Assembly (NCBI RefSeq): GCF_900141815.1
Contig: NZ_FQYR01000007.1
Location: forward strand, 62,001 to 126,000
Direction of reading: 5' to 3'
Source: Rubritalea squalenifaciens DSM 18772
GTDB lineage: Bacteria; Verrucomicrobiota; Verrucomicrobiia; Verrucomicrobiales; Akkermansiaceae
DNA length: 64,000 bases
Part shown: piece by piece, positions 27,001 to 36,111 of the stretch
How positions within the stretch are numbered: position 1 is the first letter of the stretch
Layout: each line of letters opens with the position of its first letter
The notes under the pieces: generated by a model
What the model was told of the DNA's origin: nothing
The model's database searches: none
Seen by the model: only the letters and a program-made list of their open reading frames with translations
Program-made: the position numbers and the translations under genes

Positions 27001-27521
27001 TCCTCCTGTTCGAGCGCCCGATTCGCTTGGGTGACTACATCACGGTCGGAGACGTTTCCGGCCGGGTCACCCAGATTCGTATCCGCGCCACCACTATCCA
27101 GCAGCTCAACAACCGTGAGCTGGTTGTTCCCAACAAAGAGTTCATCACAGGACAAGTGGTCAACTGGACGCTCAAGGACGCCCTGCTTCGAGCCGAAGTG
27201 ACTGTCGGCATCGCCTACGGCTCAGACACAGAACTTGCCAGAAAAGAGCTGCTTAAAGTAGCTGAAGAGAATTCTCGCGTGGTCAAAAGCCAGAAGCCCG
27301 ACGTAATCTTCCAGGATTTCGCAGATTCCACACTCAACTTTACGCTTCGCTGCCATGTGAATGGTATTGAGGACTTTATTCCCGTGCAGTCAGAACTGCG
27401 CTTCGCGATCGACAAGGCTTTCCGCGAACACGACATCGAGATCGCCTTCCCACAGCGCGATATCCACATCCGCTCGGTCACCAATCTGTCAGAGGCTCTG
27501 AATCAGCAGGACAAGGAATAG
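24066..27521 (+). CDS. Large MscK/KefA-type mechanosensitive channel
   Basis: This 1151-residue protein has a signal peptide (MRFTLAPTSLLLTLSLFLAAPLHA) and a long periplasmic coiled-coil region (about residues 25-470). It then has roughly ten membrane segments, beginning at LWAPVLLLVLILILKK and interrupted by a charged cytoplasmic loop (RREIALAERKKKEQEDGESSESSS) and an acidic Ser/Asn-rich loop before the last bundle. The C-terminal MscS domain is clear: WIAAAVTLGIGFGLQEVFANFVAGLILLFERPIRLGDYITVG, then RATTIQQLNNRELVVPNKEFITGQVVNWTL. Length and layout match MscK-like channels of Gram-negative bacteria, which gate on membrane tension. The ATG at 24066 lies 131 bases after rpmB and is separately terminated from it. 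Confidence 0.92.
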   Translation: MRFTLAPTSLLLTLSLFLAAPLHAQKSLSELNSQITQLEKSPAENKQVLDLLKKARLKAEGHESNLNTIQEYKTRITKAPEELSKLRSNPPKPSFPANPPEDIERGKLETKLDEIHSELENQRQKHKDLQSEQSYRATQTNRIPNEISKTRNELNDLKLRSDISSNGSPQERAEQEYQLQRKQQLESHLNLLKTTQDLYLAEADLLRTKLQVAANNIKALTEIQANWQKAQQQLSIKESEEALKKARILAATLSNFPELAEIAQDNAKMAEMRSGSNGLSAKIASINNYRNNLEEQIDRITKQRATAKNRIQLLEDAKLEIDSETGRLLRIQRSNIPDADRLRDDLKNQLSESAIAQLELLKLENRSATELIDLDSQIEALHDQYKDNGVDKETIKELMAQKRELMGRLVLDYRSYYQDLTKTIGTTKEAINVCSSYALFLDKKLLWIPSAEKINGSDFTDEINAIVHAFSPTEGGEWLLDMWTDLKDRWYLWAPVLLLVLILILKKAKIIKNLTDEGKRATKRNCSSFMPTVKALLNVLALTIPIPLLSTFLAWRTEVTSPYFNALLALAAFSLAVGVLRRLSRPYSILEAHIHLGKERTSTIYKHLRWYLPAGIPLVFVTYLLLNLNQTNDSGRIMFIITVAVSSVALFLITKPSNKVLYSGNHPSKLAKIACVLSVAIPAALIIGSYLGYLSSVLTIHNQLLSSLVIILSTLLVVALLLRWGLVSRRNLAIRQALKRREIALAERKKKEQEDGESSESSSDIPTLEEVKAKAVDVAEVEEKTTRLIKIGAACALAFSLWAVWSTSLPALSFLDDVTLWGDHPTAKTEGTAVNTPTDMLKNVTPGSPDSSQDNSADSSTSNNESSTPLPDILDAEKNRVSLQDLLIFFIALFLTFTAARNIPSLLELTLLSKLNLKPGGSFAVTTAITYTIVVVGIIIAFARIGITWSKVQWIAAAVTLGIGFGLQEVFANFVAGLILLFERPIRLGDYITVGDVSGRVTQIRIRATTIQQLNNRELVVPNKEFITGQVVNWTLKDALLRAEVTVGIAYGSDTELARKELLKVAEENSRVVKSQKPDVIFQDFADSTLNFTLRCHVNGIEDFIPVQSELRFAIDKAFREHDIEIAFPQRDIHIRSVTNLSEALNQQDKE

Positions 27522-27671
27522 AGAGAAACCAACCAGTGCATCCTGCATAGCTGGATTTAGAAGCAGACCAGTCATTCTCCCTAGCGAACAACAACTTCCG
27601 GGTGAAATGGTGCATGTATCTACTCTGCCATCAGGGTAGAATACACAGATACAACAGATACCACTCTGACT

Positions 27672-29273
27672 ATGAAACATTGCACCCTAGCCACCTGTCT
27701 CGCACTAGCCTGCTCCACGAGCTTGGCATTCGCTGCTAAGCCCCTTTACCAGGAATCCTTTGAAGATATCGACAACAAGGAACTCAAGAGCCAAAATTCA
27801 ACCTGGCAGGTAACCGAAGCATCCGTCACCAACCGCTTCGCCAAGTCCGGCAAGCACTCACTTCATGTTCACGGAGGCAAGCAGGCTGTACGTCTTCATG
27901 TCCCTTCTGATGCCCAATCAGCAAAAGGTATCAGTTTCTGGGCCGAGCGCTGGTCGGGCAAAGCTCCATTCGAATGCACGCTGAGCGCTACAGTGGACGG
28001 CAAAAAGGTAAAGGTATCCCAACTGGACTTGGTCATCGTGACAGGTGCACGTTTCAAATCACACATCCAGCTGCCATTGCCAGAGGGTGGCAAAATTAGC
28101 GACATCACCTTTGAGGTCGTTTCCGCTGATAAGACTGGTCTCTTGCTCGATGACATTGAGCTTCTCTCGGAGGCACCAGCAAATCCTACAGAAATCCCAC
28201 GACTCCTCCCTCCTCCTACTGAACCACTGAAGCTCCTTTCTTCAGCTACCGTCTTCAAAGGCGGAGAAGACAAGACCAACACCTACCGAATTCCCTCCAT
28301 CATCACAGCAAAGAACGGTGACCTTATCGCAGCCTGTGATGCACGTAGGAACAATGCAGGAGACCTGATTCACTTTGGTTCACGAGACATCGATATCGTC
28401 ATCAAGCGCAGTACCGACAACGGCAAGACCTGGGGCCCTATGGAAATTGTCGCCGACTTCCCGGCCAAGCACGGTGGTACGGATCCTTCCATGGTACTTG
28501 ACAGGGAAACTGGTGAGATCTTCATCTTCTTCTCTTACATGGCGAAACCACCCTCAAAGGAATTCCGTTTCATGGTTTGCAGCAGCAAGGACCACGGTAA
28601 AACCTGGTCCGAACCTCGTGACATTACGGAAGATATTTCCAAGCCTGAGTGGAAGAACTCCTTCAAATTCATTTCCTCCGGTCGTGCCAGCCAGACGGCT
28701 GAAGGCAAGCTCATCCACAACTACGTAATCCTCGGCAAAGGTGTAAAAATCTTCTCCAGCGATGACCACGGCAAGACCTGGAAACTAGAGGATGCTGAGA
28801 TCAAGCCGGCTGACGAATCCCGTGTCCTTGAACTCACTGACGGTCGACTGATGGTGAATTCGCGTGTTGGCGGCGGCTACCGCTGGGTGCATGTATCAGA
28901 GGACAAAGGTAAGACCTGGTCCTCCAAGAAAGAGCACCAGCTCATCGACCCTCGATGCAACGGCGCCATCATCCGCTACACCGCCAAGAAAGATGGCTAT
29001 GCCAAAGACCGCCTTCTTTTCTGCAATGCGGGCTCCCAGAAAGGCCGTAAGAATCTCACTGTCCGCATCAGCTACGATGAAGGCAAGACCTGGAGCGAGG
29101 GCAAAGTCATCGACTCAGGCCCGTCCGCCTACTCCGAGATCACCATCCTCGAAGACGGCTCCATCGGCGTCTTCTACGAGCCAGGCTACAAGTCCCTCAA
29201 GTTCGTACGCTTCACTCTCGAAGAACTCACTGACGGCAAGGACAAGCTGAGCAAGCCCTACGAAATCAAATAA
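27672..29273 (+). CDS. Secreted exo-alpha-sialidase, GH33 type, with N-terminal jelly-roll-like domain
   Basis: This 533-residue neuraminidase has a signal peptide (MKHCTLATCLALACSTSLAFA). An N-terminal, about 140-residue domain (LYQESFEDIDNKEL to LLLDDIELLSEAP) looks like a carbohydrate-binding jelly roll. The six-blade catalytic domain follows from about residue 190. Sialidase hallmarks are TYRIPSI (catalytic Arg near 206), ACDARRNN (Asp near 223), SAYSEI (Tyr near 487) and five Asp boxes of the form S.D.GKTW near residues 247, 304, 362, 409 and 467. It would release terminal sialic acid from glycans outside the cell or in the periplasm. It is convergent with trpB across a shared terminator. 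No sialic acid catabolism genes are in the window. Confidence 0.9.
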   Translation: MKHCTLATCLALACSTSLAFAAKPLYQESFEDIDNKELKSQNSTWQVTEASVTNRFAKSGKHSLHVHGGKQAVRLHVPSDAQSAKGISFWAERWSGKAPFECTLSATVDGKKVKVSQLDLVIVTGARFKSHIQLPLPEGGKISDITFEVVSADKTGLLLDDIELLSEAPANPTEIPRLLPPPTEPLKLLSSATVFKGGEDKTNTYRIPSIITAKNGDLIAACDARRNNAGDLIHFGSRDIDIVIKRSTDNGKTWGPMEIVADFPAKHGGTDPSMVLDRETGEIFIFFSYMAKPPSKEFRFMVCSSKDHGKTWSEPRDITEDISKPEWKNSFKFISSGRASQTAEGKLIHNYVILGKGVKIFSSDDHGKTWKLEDAEIKPADESRVLELTDGRLMVNSRVGGGYRWVHVSEDKGKTWSSKKEHQLIDPRCNGAIIRYTAKKDGYAKDRLLFCNAGSQKGRKNLTVRISYDEGKTWSEGKVIDSGPSAYSEITILEDGSIGVFYEPGYKSLKFVRFTLEELTDGKDKLSKPYEIK

Positions 29274-29303
29274 CAGGGTCCACCTCGCCTTTTACTCATA
29301 AAG

Positions 29304-29340
29304 AAAAGCTCAACCTGCATTCGCGGGTTGAGCTTTTGCT
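29304..29340. terminator. Bidirectional terminator between sialidase gene and trpB
   Basis: A perfect 12-bp stem (AAAAGCTCAACC / GGTTGAGCTTTT) with a 10-base loop; both strands read a GC-rich stem followed by T residues. It sits between convergent stops at 29273 and 29366. Confidence 0.85.
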
Positions 29341-29365
29341 TTTAATAGATCTTGTTGCTCTAGGA

Positions 29366-30562
29366 TCAGTCCTTGAGAAGATACTTGGCCGCCTGCTCTA
29401 CGTCCTTGTCACCGCGCCCTGAGAGGTTAGCGATGATGATAGAATCTTTCGGCATGGAGCCTGCAATCTTGCTCACGTATGCCATCGCATGGGAGCTTTC
29501 CAGCGCAGGGAGAATGCCTTCTGTGGAGGAGAGTTCCTTGAAGGCTGCGAGCGCTTCATCGTCTGTCGCATAGTCGTAGTCTGCACGACCGATATCCTTG
29601 AGATATGCGTGCTCTGGACCGACGGCTGCGTAGTCGAGACCCGCACTCACAGAGTGAGTCAGCTCGATCTGGCCGTCCTCATCAGCGAGCAACCAGGTCT
29701 TGGTACCCTGCAGCACGCCAAGCTTGCCGCCCTGGAAGCGAGCTGCATGGCGCTCTTTGACGATACCATCACCACCAGCTTCCACACCCATCATCTTGAC
29801 GCTTTCGTCGCCGATGAATGGGTGGAATAGACCGATCGCATTGGAACCGCCACCTACACAGGCAACCAGTAGATCTGGAAGACGACCTTCCGTCTCAAGA
29901 ATCTGCTCACGAGCTTCGAGGCCAATCACGCGGTGGAAGTCACGTACCATCATCGGGAACGGGTGGGATCCAAGTGCAGAGCCCAGAATGTAGTGGGTAT
30001 TATCCACAGTTGCTACCCAGTCACGCATAGCCTCATTTACTGCATCCTTGAGAGTTGCCTGACCCGTAGTCACAGGGCGGACTTCTGCTCCCAGGAGACG
30101 CATGCGAGCCACGTTGAGAGCCTGGCGCTCCATATCGACAGCGCCCATGTAGACGATGCACTCGAGACCGAAGCGGGCACAAACGGTAGCAGTCGCCACA
30201 CCGTGCTGGCCAGCACCCGTCTCGGCGATAATGCGCTTCTTGCCGATTTTCTTGGCGAGAAGGATCTGGCCAATGGCGTTATTGATCTTGTGAGCACCGG
30301 TGTGAAGAAGGTCTTCACGCTTCAGGTAAATCTTTGCACCACCCAGCTTCTCGGTCCATCGCTCCGCAAAGTAGAGAGGCGTTGGGCGCCCGCAGTACTG
30401 GCGCAGCAGGTAGTCCAGCTCCTTCTGGAATTCTGGATCAGCCTTGGCTTCTTCATAGGACTTGGCAAGGTCTTGAAGTGGAGCCATCAAAGTCTCTGGC
30501 ACGAACATACCACCGTATGTCCCGAAGTGACCGCTGGAATCTGGTAATTGGGTGTTACTCAT
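29366..30562 (-). CDS. trpB: Tryptophan synthase beta chain
   Basis: TrpB is the PLP enzyme that joins indole and serine to make tryptophan. Family blocks seen are [51 protein letters not shown] (the PLP lysine is in HKIN), [37 protein letters not shown] and [10 protein letters not shown]. At 398 residues the length is normal. trpA and the other trp genes are not adjacent, so the pathway is dispersed. The gene is flanked downstream by the shared bidirectional terminator. Confidence 0.97.
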   Translation of the reverse strand: MSNTQLPDSSGHFGTYGGMFVPETLMAPLQDLAKSYEEAKADPEFQKELDYLLRQYCGRPTPLYFAERWTEKLGGAKIYLKREDLLHTGAHKINNAIGQILLAKKIGKKRIIAETGAGQHGVATATVCARFGLECIVYMGAVDMERQALNVARMRLLGAEVRPVTTGQATLKDAVNEAMRDWVATVDNTHYILGSALGSHPFPMMVRDFHRVIGLEAREQILETEGRLPDLLVACVGGGSNAIGLFHPFIGDESVKMMGVEAGGDGIVKERHAARFQGGKLGVLQGTKTWLLADEDGQIELTHSVSAGLDYAAVGPEHAYLKDIGRADYDYATDDEALAAFKELSSTEGILPALESSHAMAYVSKIAGSMPKDSIIIANLSGRGDKDVEQAAKYLLKD

Positions 30563-30723
30563 AGCGTTTGCCCTACCTAAGCCAGCAAGACGGAATGTTC
30601 AAGCCACATAAGTTCACCATTGGGCACAAATTTACAGCGGCCCTCTCAATACCCCATTCCAAGCCCCGTAGAGCACTGAGTTTTAGGTTGACCTATGTCC
30701 CTTAAACTAACAATTATCGGCTA

Positions 30724-31797
30724 ATGATTAGAAAAGCTCTTATCTTTACTGTGTGTCTAGCTTCCCTTCCCTTGCTGGCTCGCCCCTGGACCAATTCAAG
30801 CGGCAAGACAATCGAAGCCGAATTTAAATCCCTGGACGGAGACGTGGTCGTCCTTGAGATGAAGGGTAAGCAATACCGGGTACCTCTGAGTTCTCTCTCC
30901 GAAGAAGATCAAGAATTTGCCCGCAATGCAGCAAAAGATACCGAGAAAGACAGTGCTGAGGCCCCGTCTTCTGAGCCAAGCAATCCAGGCGAATGGAAAA
31001 TCAATGAGACTGCCATCTCCACTGGCAAGATCAGTCAAGTCACCTTAAAACTCTCTCCTGAAAACGCCGAGTTCGCTGAAAAAGGCAACAAGCGCTGGAG
31101 AAAGAAAGTCGCGGAGGAAAACCCAAACCCATGGCTGGCCAAGATGCATGACGGCAAAGCCATCACGGAATGCACCATGCAGATCGGCCTTCCCGACGGC
31201 TTCGATCCAAGCAAGCCCACCCCCATTTTCATTGTTTACGTAAGTGCCGATGTAAAAACACACAACCAGTATTCCAAGGCGTACTGGAATAGCTGCAAAA
31301 CCAACAACACCATCCTGCTTTCGGTGGATTCCATCCCCGACACCTTGGCGGGATTCAATACTCCGAACATGATGGCTATGACCAAGGAATGTCTGCAAAC
31401 TCTGGAAAAAACCTGGCCCGGTGCGAAGACCTGGCCAGTCATGGTTGGCGGCTTTTCCGGAGGAGCGAAGTACTCCCAATGGATGTCTGCCCTCCTCTCT
31501 GAAGATGGCTATGACGTTCGGGGACTTTTCCTCGGTGGCTGCAATGGCTGCTTCTTTGAGTACGCGGTAGACGGTCTGCGCGTCAACAAACGCACCTACC
31601 GAAAGATCAAATGCTTCATGAGCGCAGGAAAGAAAGACAACCTTGTCAATGAGTCGCACCGCAACTCCGTAGCAAGTGCCGCTAAGGAGGCTGATTGTAA
31701 GGACACCCGCCTGGAACTCTACGAGGGTGGGCACGGCCTACACAAAGAGCACGTCACCGAGGCCATCAAGTGGTTCCTGATTCCTGAGGAGAAGTGA
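30724..31797 (+). CDS. Secreted SHD1-domain alpha/beta-hydrolase-like protein
   Basis: After a signal peptide (MIRKALIFTVCLASLPLLA) comes an SHD1 (SLA1 homology 1)-like module: RPWTNSSGKTIEAEFKSLDGDVVVLEMKGKQYRVPLSSLSEEDQEFA. Such modules are frequent in exported Planctomycetes and Verrucomicrobia proteins. An acidic Ser/Glu linker leads to a C-terminal alpha/beta hydrolase fold. Its nucleophile elbow is likely GGFSGGAKYSQWM (Ser near residue 247), with a His candidate in EGGHGLHKEHV. The closest familiar type is an esterase or poly-ester/acetyl-xylan-esterase-like enzyme, but the substrate cannot be named from sequence. It is a single gene, convergent to nothing close. Confidence 0.8.
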   Translation: MIRKALIFTVCLASLPLLARPWTNSSGKTIEAEFKSLDGDVVVLEMKGKQYRVPLSSLSEEDQEFARNAAKDTEKDSAEAPSSEPSNPGEWKINETAISTGKISQVTLKLSPENAEFAEKGNKRWRKKVAEENPNPWLAKMHDGKAITECTMQIGLPDGFDPSKPTPIFIVYVSADVKTHNQYSKAYWNSCKTNNTILLSVDSIPDTLAGFNTPNMMAMTKECLQTLEKTWPGAKTWPVMVGGFSGGAKYSQWMSALLSEDGYDVRGLFLGGCNGCFFEYAVDGLRVNKRTYRKIKCFMSAGKKDNLVNESHRNSVASAAKEADCKDTRLELYEGGHGLHKEHVTEAIKWFLIPEEK

Positions 31798-32011
31798 TAG
31801 TTTTCACACTCGAAAGACACAGATGCAACAAACTCCAACATTTTTCATCTTCATAGAATAAAAATGGGAACTATCTTGCCCGTCATGTAGTGGGAAAATA
31901 AGAGTGTTAATAGAGCCTATCCTATCGTTAGATAGAAATTGGATTCGATTTAATTCAGAAGGTCTAGAATTGGTAAGTGAATAAATGTGGCTCTCAAAAG
32001 TCACAACCAAC

Positions 32012-32380
32012 ATGGGAGTAGCTAAAAAATATCGTAGGAAAATCACAGTCGGAGGTCGCAAATTTCTATGGCATGTCACCGAAGACTTGGATGATTTCCC
32101 AACAACGGTCGATGGTAACCTTCATGCACTAAATATCATCTCGCAGGACAAGAAGTTCATTGTCCGTTTCCATCTGCACCAAGGCATTTCGGAACAACGG
32201 CACCTCACAGTTATTGGCGCAGAGTTTGGGGATTCACTTGAGACTGGATGTTGGAGACGATTTCTCTGTCCTGACTGGTGTCCAGATGGAGTCATTACAC
32301 CTTCCATAGTACGCAGCGTTATTGAATGGAGCCTCGACACAGCCCCCAGAACCAAAGCTGAACTTGATCCCCTCCTTTAA
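32012..32380 (+). CDS. Hypothetical protein
   Basis: This protein of about 122 residues is of unknown function. The start could also be the ATG at 31985, but MGVAKKYRRKITVGGRKFLWHVTEDLDD at 32012 opens the part with regular strand-like composition. No signal peptide or membrane helix is seen. The pattern KITVGGRKFLWHV, then FIVRFHL, HLTVIGAEFG, CPDWCPDGVITPSIVRSVIEWSLD is regular enough to be a real, small cytoplasmic domain; its two Cys in CPDWC could bind metal. Its stop overlaps the stop of the convergent squalene/phytoene synthase by 4 bases. Confidence 0.6.
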   Translation: MGVAKKYRRKITVGGRKFLWHVTEDLDDFPTTVDGNLHALNIISQDKKFIVRFHLHQGISEQRHLTVIGAEFGDSLETGCWRRFLCPDWCPDGVITPSIVRSVIEWSLDTAPRTKAELDPLL

Positions 32381-33294
32381 AACAACAAAGCCTGCCAGAT
32401 GCACTTGCGTACCTCTTTACGGGTTACCTTGACTCCGTCATAGAGTTGGTCCCAGTCGGCTTCATCCAGGAGATCTAGGGTTTTTAGGGCGATTAAGGCG
32501 GGCAGAACCGTTGCCATTCTCGCCCGCTTGCCTCTGAGTGACTTTGCGTACTTGAGGCCGTCTTTGATAGACTTCCGGGCTTTCGCTCTCCAAATGGCAG
32601 CTTCCTCAAGAAGCTGGTCGTGGCTCAGCGCCCCTTCGACTGGCAAATAACTGCGTCCATTGGCATAGTCTTCCGGGATATCCCTGAGAATATTGACCAA
32701 CTGCAGCCCCTTACCATAGGAGATCCCCAATTTGATGAGATCTTCTTTCTCAATCCCCGAAAAGCGATGATCTGTCTGGAAACCTACTCGGGTCCAGAAC
32801 TCCCCCACTGATCCTGCCACTTGGAAGCAGTATGTCTCCAGCTCATCCGCAGTAGCCAATCGGTCTTCTCCATCAATCCCGAAGCGCTGGATATCGCTCA
32901 TCTGTCCAGCCACAATATGCTCCATCACCGCAGCTATTTCATTCCAGGACCATTCCCATACGCTGTCATACCAGGAGAACACCTCGCCCAGCCTTTCCAG
33001 CAAGAGACGCTCTTTTTCATTGGTCTGATACTCCAAAAACTCTTGGTTCATCTTATCCAGCAGCTTCTTCCTCGCCTCAGGATCACGCATTGCAGTGAGA
33101 AACAAATTCAGACACTCATGCCTGAGTTGTGCAGGAACTTCTGCCGTATCCGCGATGGTATCGCTTGCCCGGGCGAGCAAATAGCCTAGACTCACAGGTT
33201 CGCGCATCAAGCGGGGCAAGAGACGAATGGTCAGGTAAAAGGACCTGGATACCCCCTTCAACACACTCTGACCTAGTTCTGATTCCTGCTGCAC
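32377..33294 (-). CDS. Squalene/phytoene synthase family protein
   Basis: This trans-isoprenyl diphosphate synthase condenses two prenyl diphosphates head-to-head (FPP to squalene, or GGPP to phytoene). Both Asp-rich motifs are present: ARASDTIAD near residue 45, and QLVNILRDIPEDYANGRSYLP near residue 195. The length of 305 residues is normal. The bacterial types (HpnC/HpnD-like, CrtB-like, farnesyl-diphosphate farnesyltransferase) cannot be told apart by eye. It matches the known presence of squalene and carotenoids in some marine Verrucomicrobiota. No desaturase or hopanoid gene is adjacent. It is divergent from hemW with 46 bases between starts. Confidence 0.88.
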   Translation of the reverse strand: MQQESELGQSVLKGVSRSFYLTIRLLPRLMREPVSLGYLLARASDTIADTAEVPAQLRHECLNLFLTAMRDPEARKKLLDKMNQEFLEYQTNEKERLLLERLGEVFSWYDSVWEWSWNEIAAVMEHIVAGQMSDIQRFGIDGEDRLATADELETYCFQVAGSVGEFWTRVGFQTDHRFSGIEKEDLIKLGISYGKGLQLVNILRDIPEDYANGRSYLPVEGALSHDQLLEEAAIWRAKARKSIKDGLKYAKSLRGKRARMATVLPALIALKTLDLLDEADWDQLYDGVKVTRKEVRKCIWQALLF

Positions 33295-33340
33295 GCGCTA
33301 CATAAAACAGATCTGATCCAACTTTAGAAACGAAATCTTC

Positions 33341-34441
33341 GTGATCCTCTATCTTCACATTCCATTTTGCCACCGCATCTGCCCCTACTGCTCATTCTAC
33401 AAGCACACGCCGGGCGATACGGACATGCGTGCCTTTATCGACGCCATCATCCATGATGCCCGCTATCAGGTAGCCGAAATTGGCGACAGGAAACCTACCA
33501 CCCTCTATCTGGGCGGCGGTACTCCCTCCATGCTCTCCCCCACGCACCTCCGCCTGCTCTTCGATCATCTCAATAATGTTTTTGATCTAACACAGCTGAA
33601 AGAACTCACTTTTGAAGCCAACCCTGCGACCTTTGATCTCAAGAAGGCGCAACTCTTCAAATCACTCGGTATCACCCGCGTCTCACTAGGCATCCAGTCC
33701 TTCGATGACGTGGTGTTGAAAACACTGGGACGCGAGCATAACCGTGAGGAAGCTGCCGCTTCTGTTCCCATTCTCAGGGAAGCTGGCATTCCCGAGATAA
33801 ATATCGATCTGATGTTCTCCATCCCCGGCCAAAGCCTGGAATCCTGGAGAGATACTCTGGCCACGGCTATCTCGCTGAAGCCAGATCACATTTCGGCTTA
33901 CAACCTGACCTATGAAGAGGACACCGCGTTCATCGACAAACTAACTGCCGGGGAATACCACGATGATCCAGACATCAATGCCCAGTACTTTACCTTGGCG
34001 CACGAGCTGCTGACTGAGGCTGGTTTCGAGCATTACGAAACCTCAAACTATGCCCAGCTAGGAAAACGCTCCACCCACAACCATTCCTACTGGACAGGAG
34101 CAGATTATCTCGGACTCGGACCCTCTGCTGTATCTACCATTGGTGGACTGCGCTGGAAAAACACCCCGGACACGGACAAATACATTTCTCAAATCGAGCA
34201 CGTAGGTCACGCCAAGACAGAGATCGAGCACCTCAGTGAAGAAGATCTGCGTATCGAGCGCGTGGCCATGCTCTTACGCACCTCAGATGGGCTCCCTCTC
34301 GACCTCCTCAAACCTGATGAACTGCAGCGAGCTAACATTTTAGCCGAGGAGCAACTTGCAGAAATCACAAGTGAGCGTACGCTCAGGCTCTCAGGACGCG
34401 GCCCTCTACTCGTGGACTCCGTGACCGAACATCTACTCTAA
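33341..34441 (+). CDS. hemW: HemW-type radical SAM haem chaperone
   Basis: The N-terminus MILYLHIPFCHRICPYCSFYK carries the radical SAM cluster motif CX3CX2C (Cys 10, 14 and 17), followed by TLYLGGGTPSML and the HemN/HemW C-terminal region (NHSYWTGADYLGLGPSAVSTI). HemW (formerly called oxygen-independent coproporphyrinogen oxidase-like) delivers haem to respiratory proteins; the extra HemN residues for decarboxylation are not evident. The start is GTG, since no ATG lies upstream in frame before the radical SAM block. No clear ribosome site is seen. At 366 residues the length is usual for HemW, and shorter than true HemN (about 450). Confidence 0.9.
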   Translation: MILYLHIPFCHRICPYCSFYKHTPGDTDMRAFIDAIIHDARYQVAEIGDRKPTTLYLGGGTPSMLSPTHLRLLFDHLNNVFDLTQLKELTFEANPATFDLKKAQLFKSLGITRVSLGIQSFDDVVLKTLGREHNREEAAASVPILREAGIPEINIDLMFSIPGQSLESWRDTLATAISLKPDHISAYNLTYEEDTAFIDKLTAGEYHDDPDINAQYFTLAHELLTEAGFEHYETSNYAQLGKRSTHNHSYWTGADYLGLGPSAVSTIGGLRWKNTPDTDKYISQIEHVGHAKTEIEHLSEEDLRIERVAMLLRTSDGLPLDLLKPDELQRANILAEEQLAEITSERTLRLSGRGPLLVDSVTEHLL

Positions 34442-34562
34442 AGACGATTACAAACCCTTTTTTGTATTCAAAAGGACGCAAATTTAGCATTCACGGCTCC
34501 GCCAAAACATGCTTATCTCCCCACTTTCCCGCACAAAGAGGAACTCAAATAGCAAGAATCCC

Positions 34563-35459
34563 ATGCAACATCTACTATCCATCGAAGAACTCAATGCCGA
34601 GAAGCTCAATGCACTCATCGACCTGGCTGTCGATCTCAAGGCGACTCGAGGCAACCATCCTGAGCTTCCACTTTCTGGCCAGACATGGGCGATGATCTTC
34701 ACCAAGTCCTCCACCCGTACCCGAGTCTCTTTCGAGGTTGGCGTCCGTGAACTCGGTGGCTCCATCATGTTCCTTTCCTCCAATGACATTCAGCTTGGTC
34801 GCGGCGAACCGATCAAAGACACAGCCCGCGTACTGGGGCGCATGGTTCACGGCTGCATCATCCGCACCTTTGACCAGCAGGACGTCATCGATTTCTCAAA
34901 CTACGGAAACATTCCTACCATCAATGCTCTTACCGACGCCGAGCACCCATGCCAGATCCTGGCTGACCTCCTAACCGTGAAGGAAAAACTCGGCACCTGG
35001 GAAGGCAAGAAGTGCGTGTTCATTGGTGACGGCGATAACAACATGTCTCGTTCTTGGATCTGGGCAGCCAAGTATCTCGGCTTCGAGTTGGTGATCGCCT
35101 CTCCTGAGACATGCCTTCCTCCAAGTGATTTCATGGAGAAAGTAAATGCTCCTAACGTCTCGCTGACAACCGATCCTGTAGAAGCCATCAAGGGCGCTGA
35201 CGTCATCAACACGGACGTCTGGCTCTCCATGGGCCAAGAAGGCCAGAAGGAAAAGGAAGCTCTCTTCGGCCCCTATCAGGTGAATGAAGAGATCCTCAAG
35301 AATGCTGCTGAAGGCCACATCGTTCTCCACTGCCTCCCAGCTTACCGTGAAAAAGAAATCACTGAGCAAATTCTTGAACTCCACGCGGACACGATCTTCC
35401 AGCAGGCGGAGAACAGGCTGCATGCCCAGAAGGCTGTCTTGGCAACGATTGCTAGATAA
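34563..35459 (+). CDS. argF: Ornithine carbamoyltransferase
   Basis: This enzyme transfers the carbamoyl group to ornithine to make citrulline in arginine synthesis. The carbamoyl phosphate motif STRTR (KSSTRTRVSFEVGVRELGG), HPCQ (TDAEHPCQILADLLT), the ornithine-binding DVWLSMGQE and the HCLPAYREKEIT block are all present. I chose the ATG at 34563 (MQHLLSIEELNAEKL), 298 residues, because the 18 residues encoded upstream from 34509 are not family-like. A terminator follows directly. Other arg genes are not adjacent. Confidence 0.95.
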   Translation: MQHLLSIEELNAEKLNALIDLAVDLKATRGNHPELPLSGQTWAMIFTKSSTRTRVSFEVGVRELGGSIMFLSSNDIQLGRGEPIKDTARVLGRMVHGCIIRTFDQQDVIDFSNYGNIPTINALTDAEHPCQILADLLTVKEKLGTWEGKKCVFIGDGDNNMSRSWIWAAKYLGFELVIASPETCLPPSDFMEKVNAPNVSLTTDPVEAIKGADVINTDVWLSMGQEGQKEKEALFGPYQVNEEILKNAAEGHIVLHCLPAYREKEITEQILELHADTIFQQAENRLHAQKAVLATIAR

Positions 35460-35479
35460 GACCAAAAAGTCATTCTCAC

Positions 35480-35514
35480 AGCGTGGCACTCTCTCAAGAG
35501 GCCACGCTTTTTTA
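35480..35514 (+). terminator. Rho-independent terminator of argF
   Basis: The stem AGCGTGGC / GCCACGCT, with inner CTC/GAG pairs, is followed by six T residues. It lies about 20 bases after the argF stop. Confidence 0.85.
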
Positions 35515-35562
35515 TTGCCCGATTCACCGTGCGTTATCCTCTATTTGTGCTAAGAAGAGGAC

Positions 35563-36111
35563 ATGTTACGTATCCTCAAGAAGCTACTTTCCAAGCTCTC
35601 TCATCATCACGACCACGAGGATGGACTCCCCCTCCCAGTTCCAGAAACCTTGAATCTGGATACCTTTTCACTAGGACACAGCAAGATAGGCCAATCTCCA
35701 AACCCAGCCGATTCCTTCTACACCAACGAGCCCATATTTTGGATCAAGAATCCTGACGAAGGGATCGAGCTAGGTATCCAAGACAACACTCTGGAGTTTG
35801 TTTTTCTAACTATCGAGAAATACTCTCAGCCAATCATCTATCAGGGTGCACAACACACCTTGAGCACGGAGATTACGCTGGAGGAATTTCTGGTAGATTT
35901 CGGAGAGCCCTATTTCAATAGCTCGGAAGATGAGAATACGATTCTCTTCTATGAGCCCCTGCCCGGTATGATCGAGATCCAGGCAGAGTTTTATGAAGGC
36001 AAACTGAGCCACCTGCTCGTGACCAGTGAATCGGTCATGGCCGACGAAGAGCGTCGCCTCGCCTTCAATGTTGAGAAACCGTGGCCACCGCAACCCAGCC
36101 AAGCGGGCTAA
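35563..36111 (+). CDS. Hypothetical acidic cytoplasmic protein
   Basis: A 182-residue protein of unknown function. It begins with a short basic helix and a His cluster (MLRILKKLLSKLSHHHDHED) and has no signal peptide. The rest is acidic, with alternating hydrophobic residues typical of a beta-rich domain (PIFWIKNPDEGIELGIQDNTLEFVFLTIEKY; ENTILFYEPLPGMIEIQAEFYEGKLSHLLVTSE). An AGAAGAGGAC stretch before the ATG may be its ribosome site, though spacing is short. Its stop overlaps the stop of the convergent di-iron/ATP-grasp gene by 4 bases. Confidence 0.65.
   Translation: MLRILKKLLSKLSHHHDHEDGLPLPVPETLNLDTFSLGHSKIGQSPNPADSFYTNEPIFWIKNPDEGIELGIQDNTLEFVFLTIEKYSQPIIYQGAQHTLSTEITLEEFLVDFGEPYFNSSEDENTILFYEPLPGMIEIQAEFYEGKLSHLLVTSESVMADEERRLAFNVEKPWPPQPSQAG

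Noticed and set aside
31045-31734. 229-codon minus-strand open frame opposite the SHD1 hydrolase gene
   Set aside because: The plus-strand frame has a signal peptide, SHD1 pattern and hydrolase elbow; the opposite frame has none of these.
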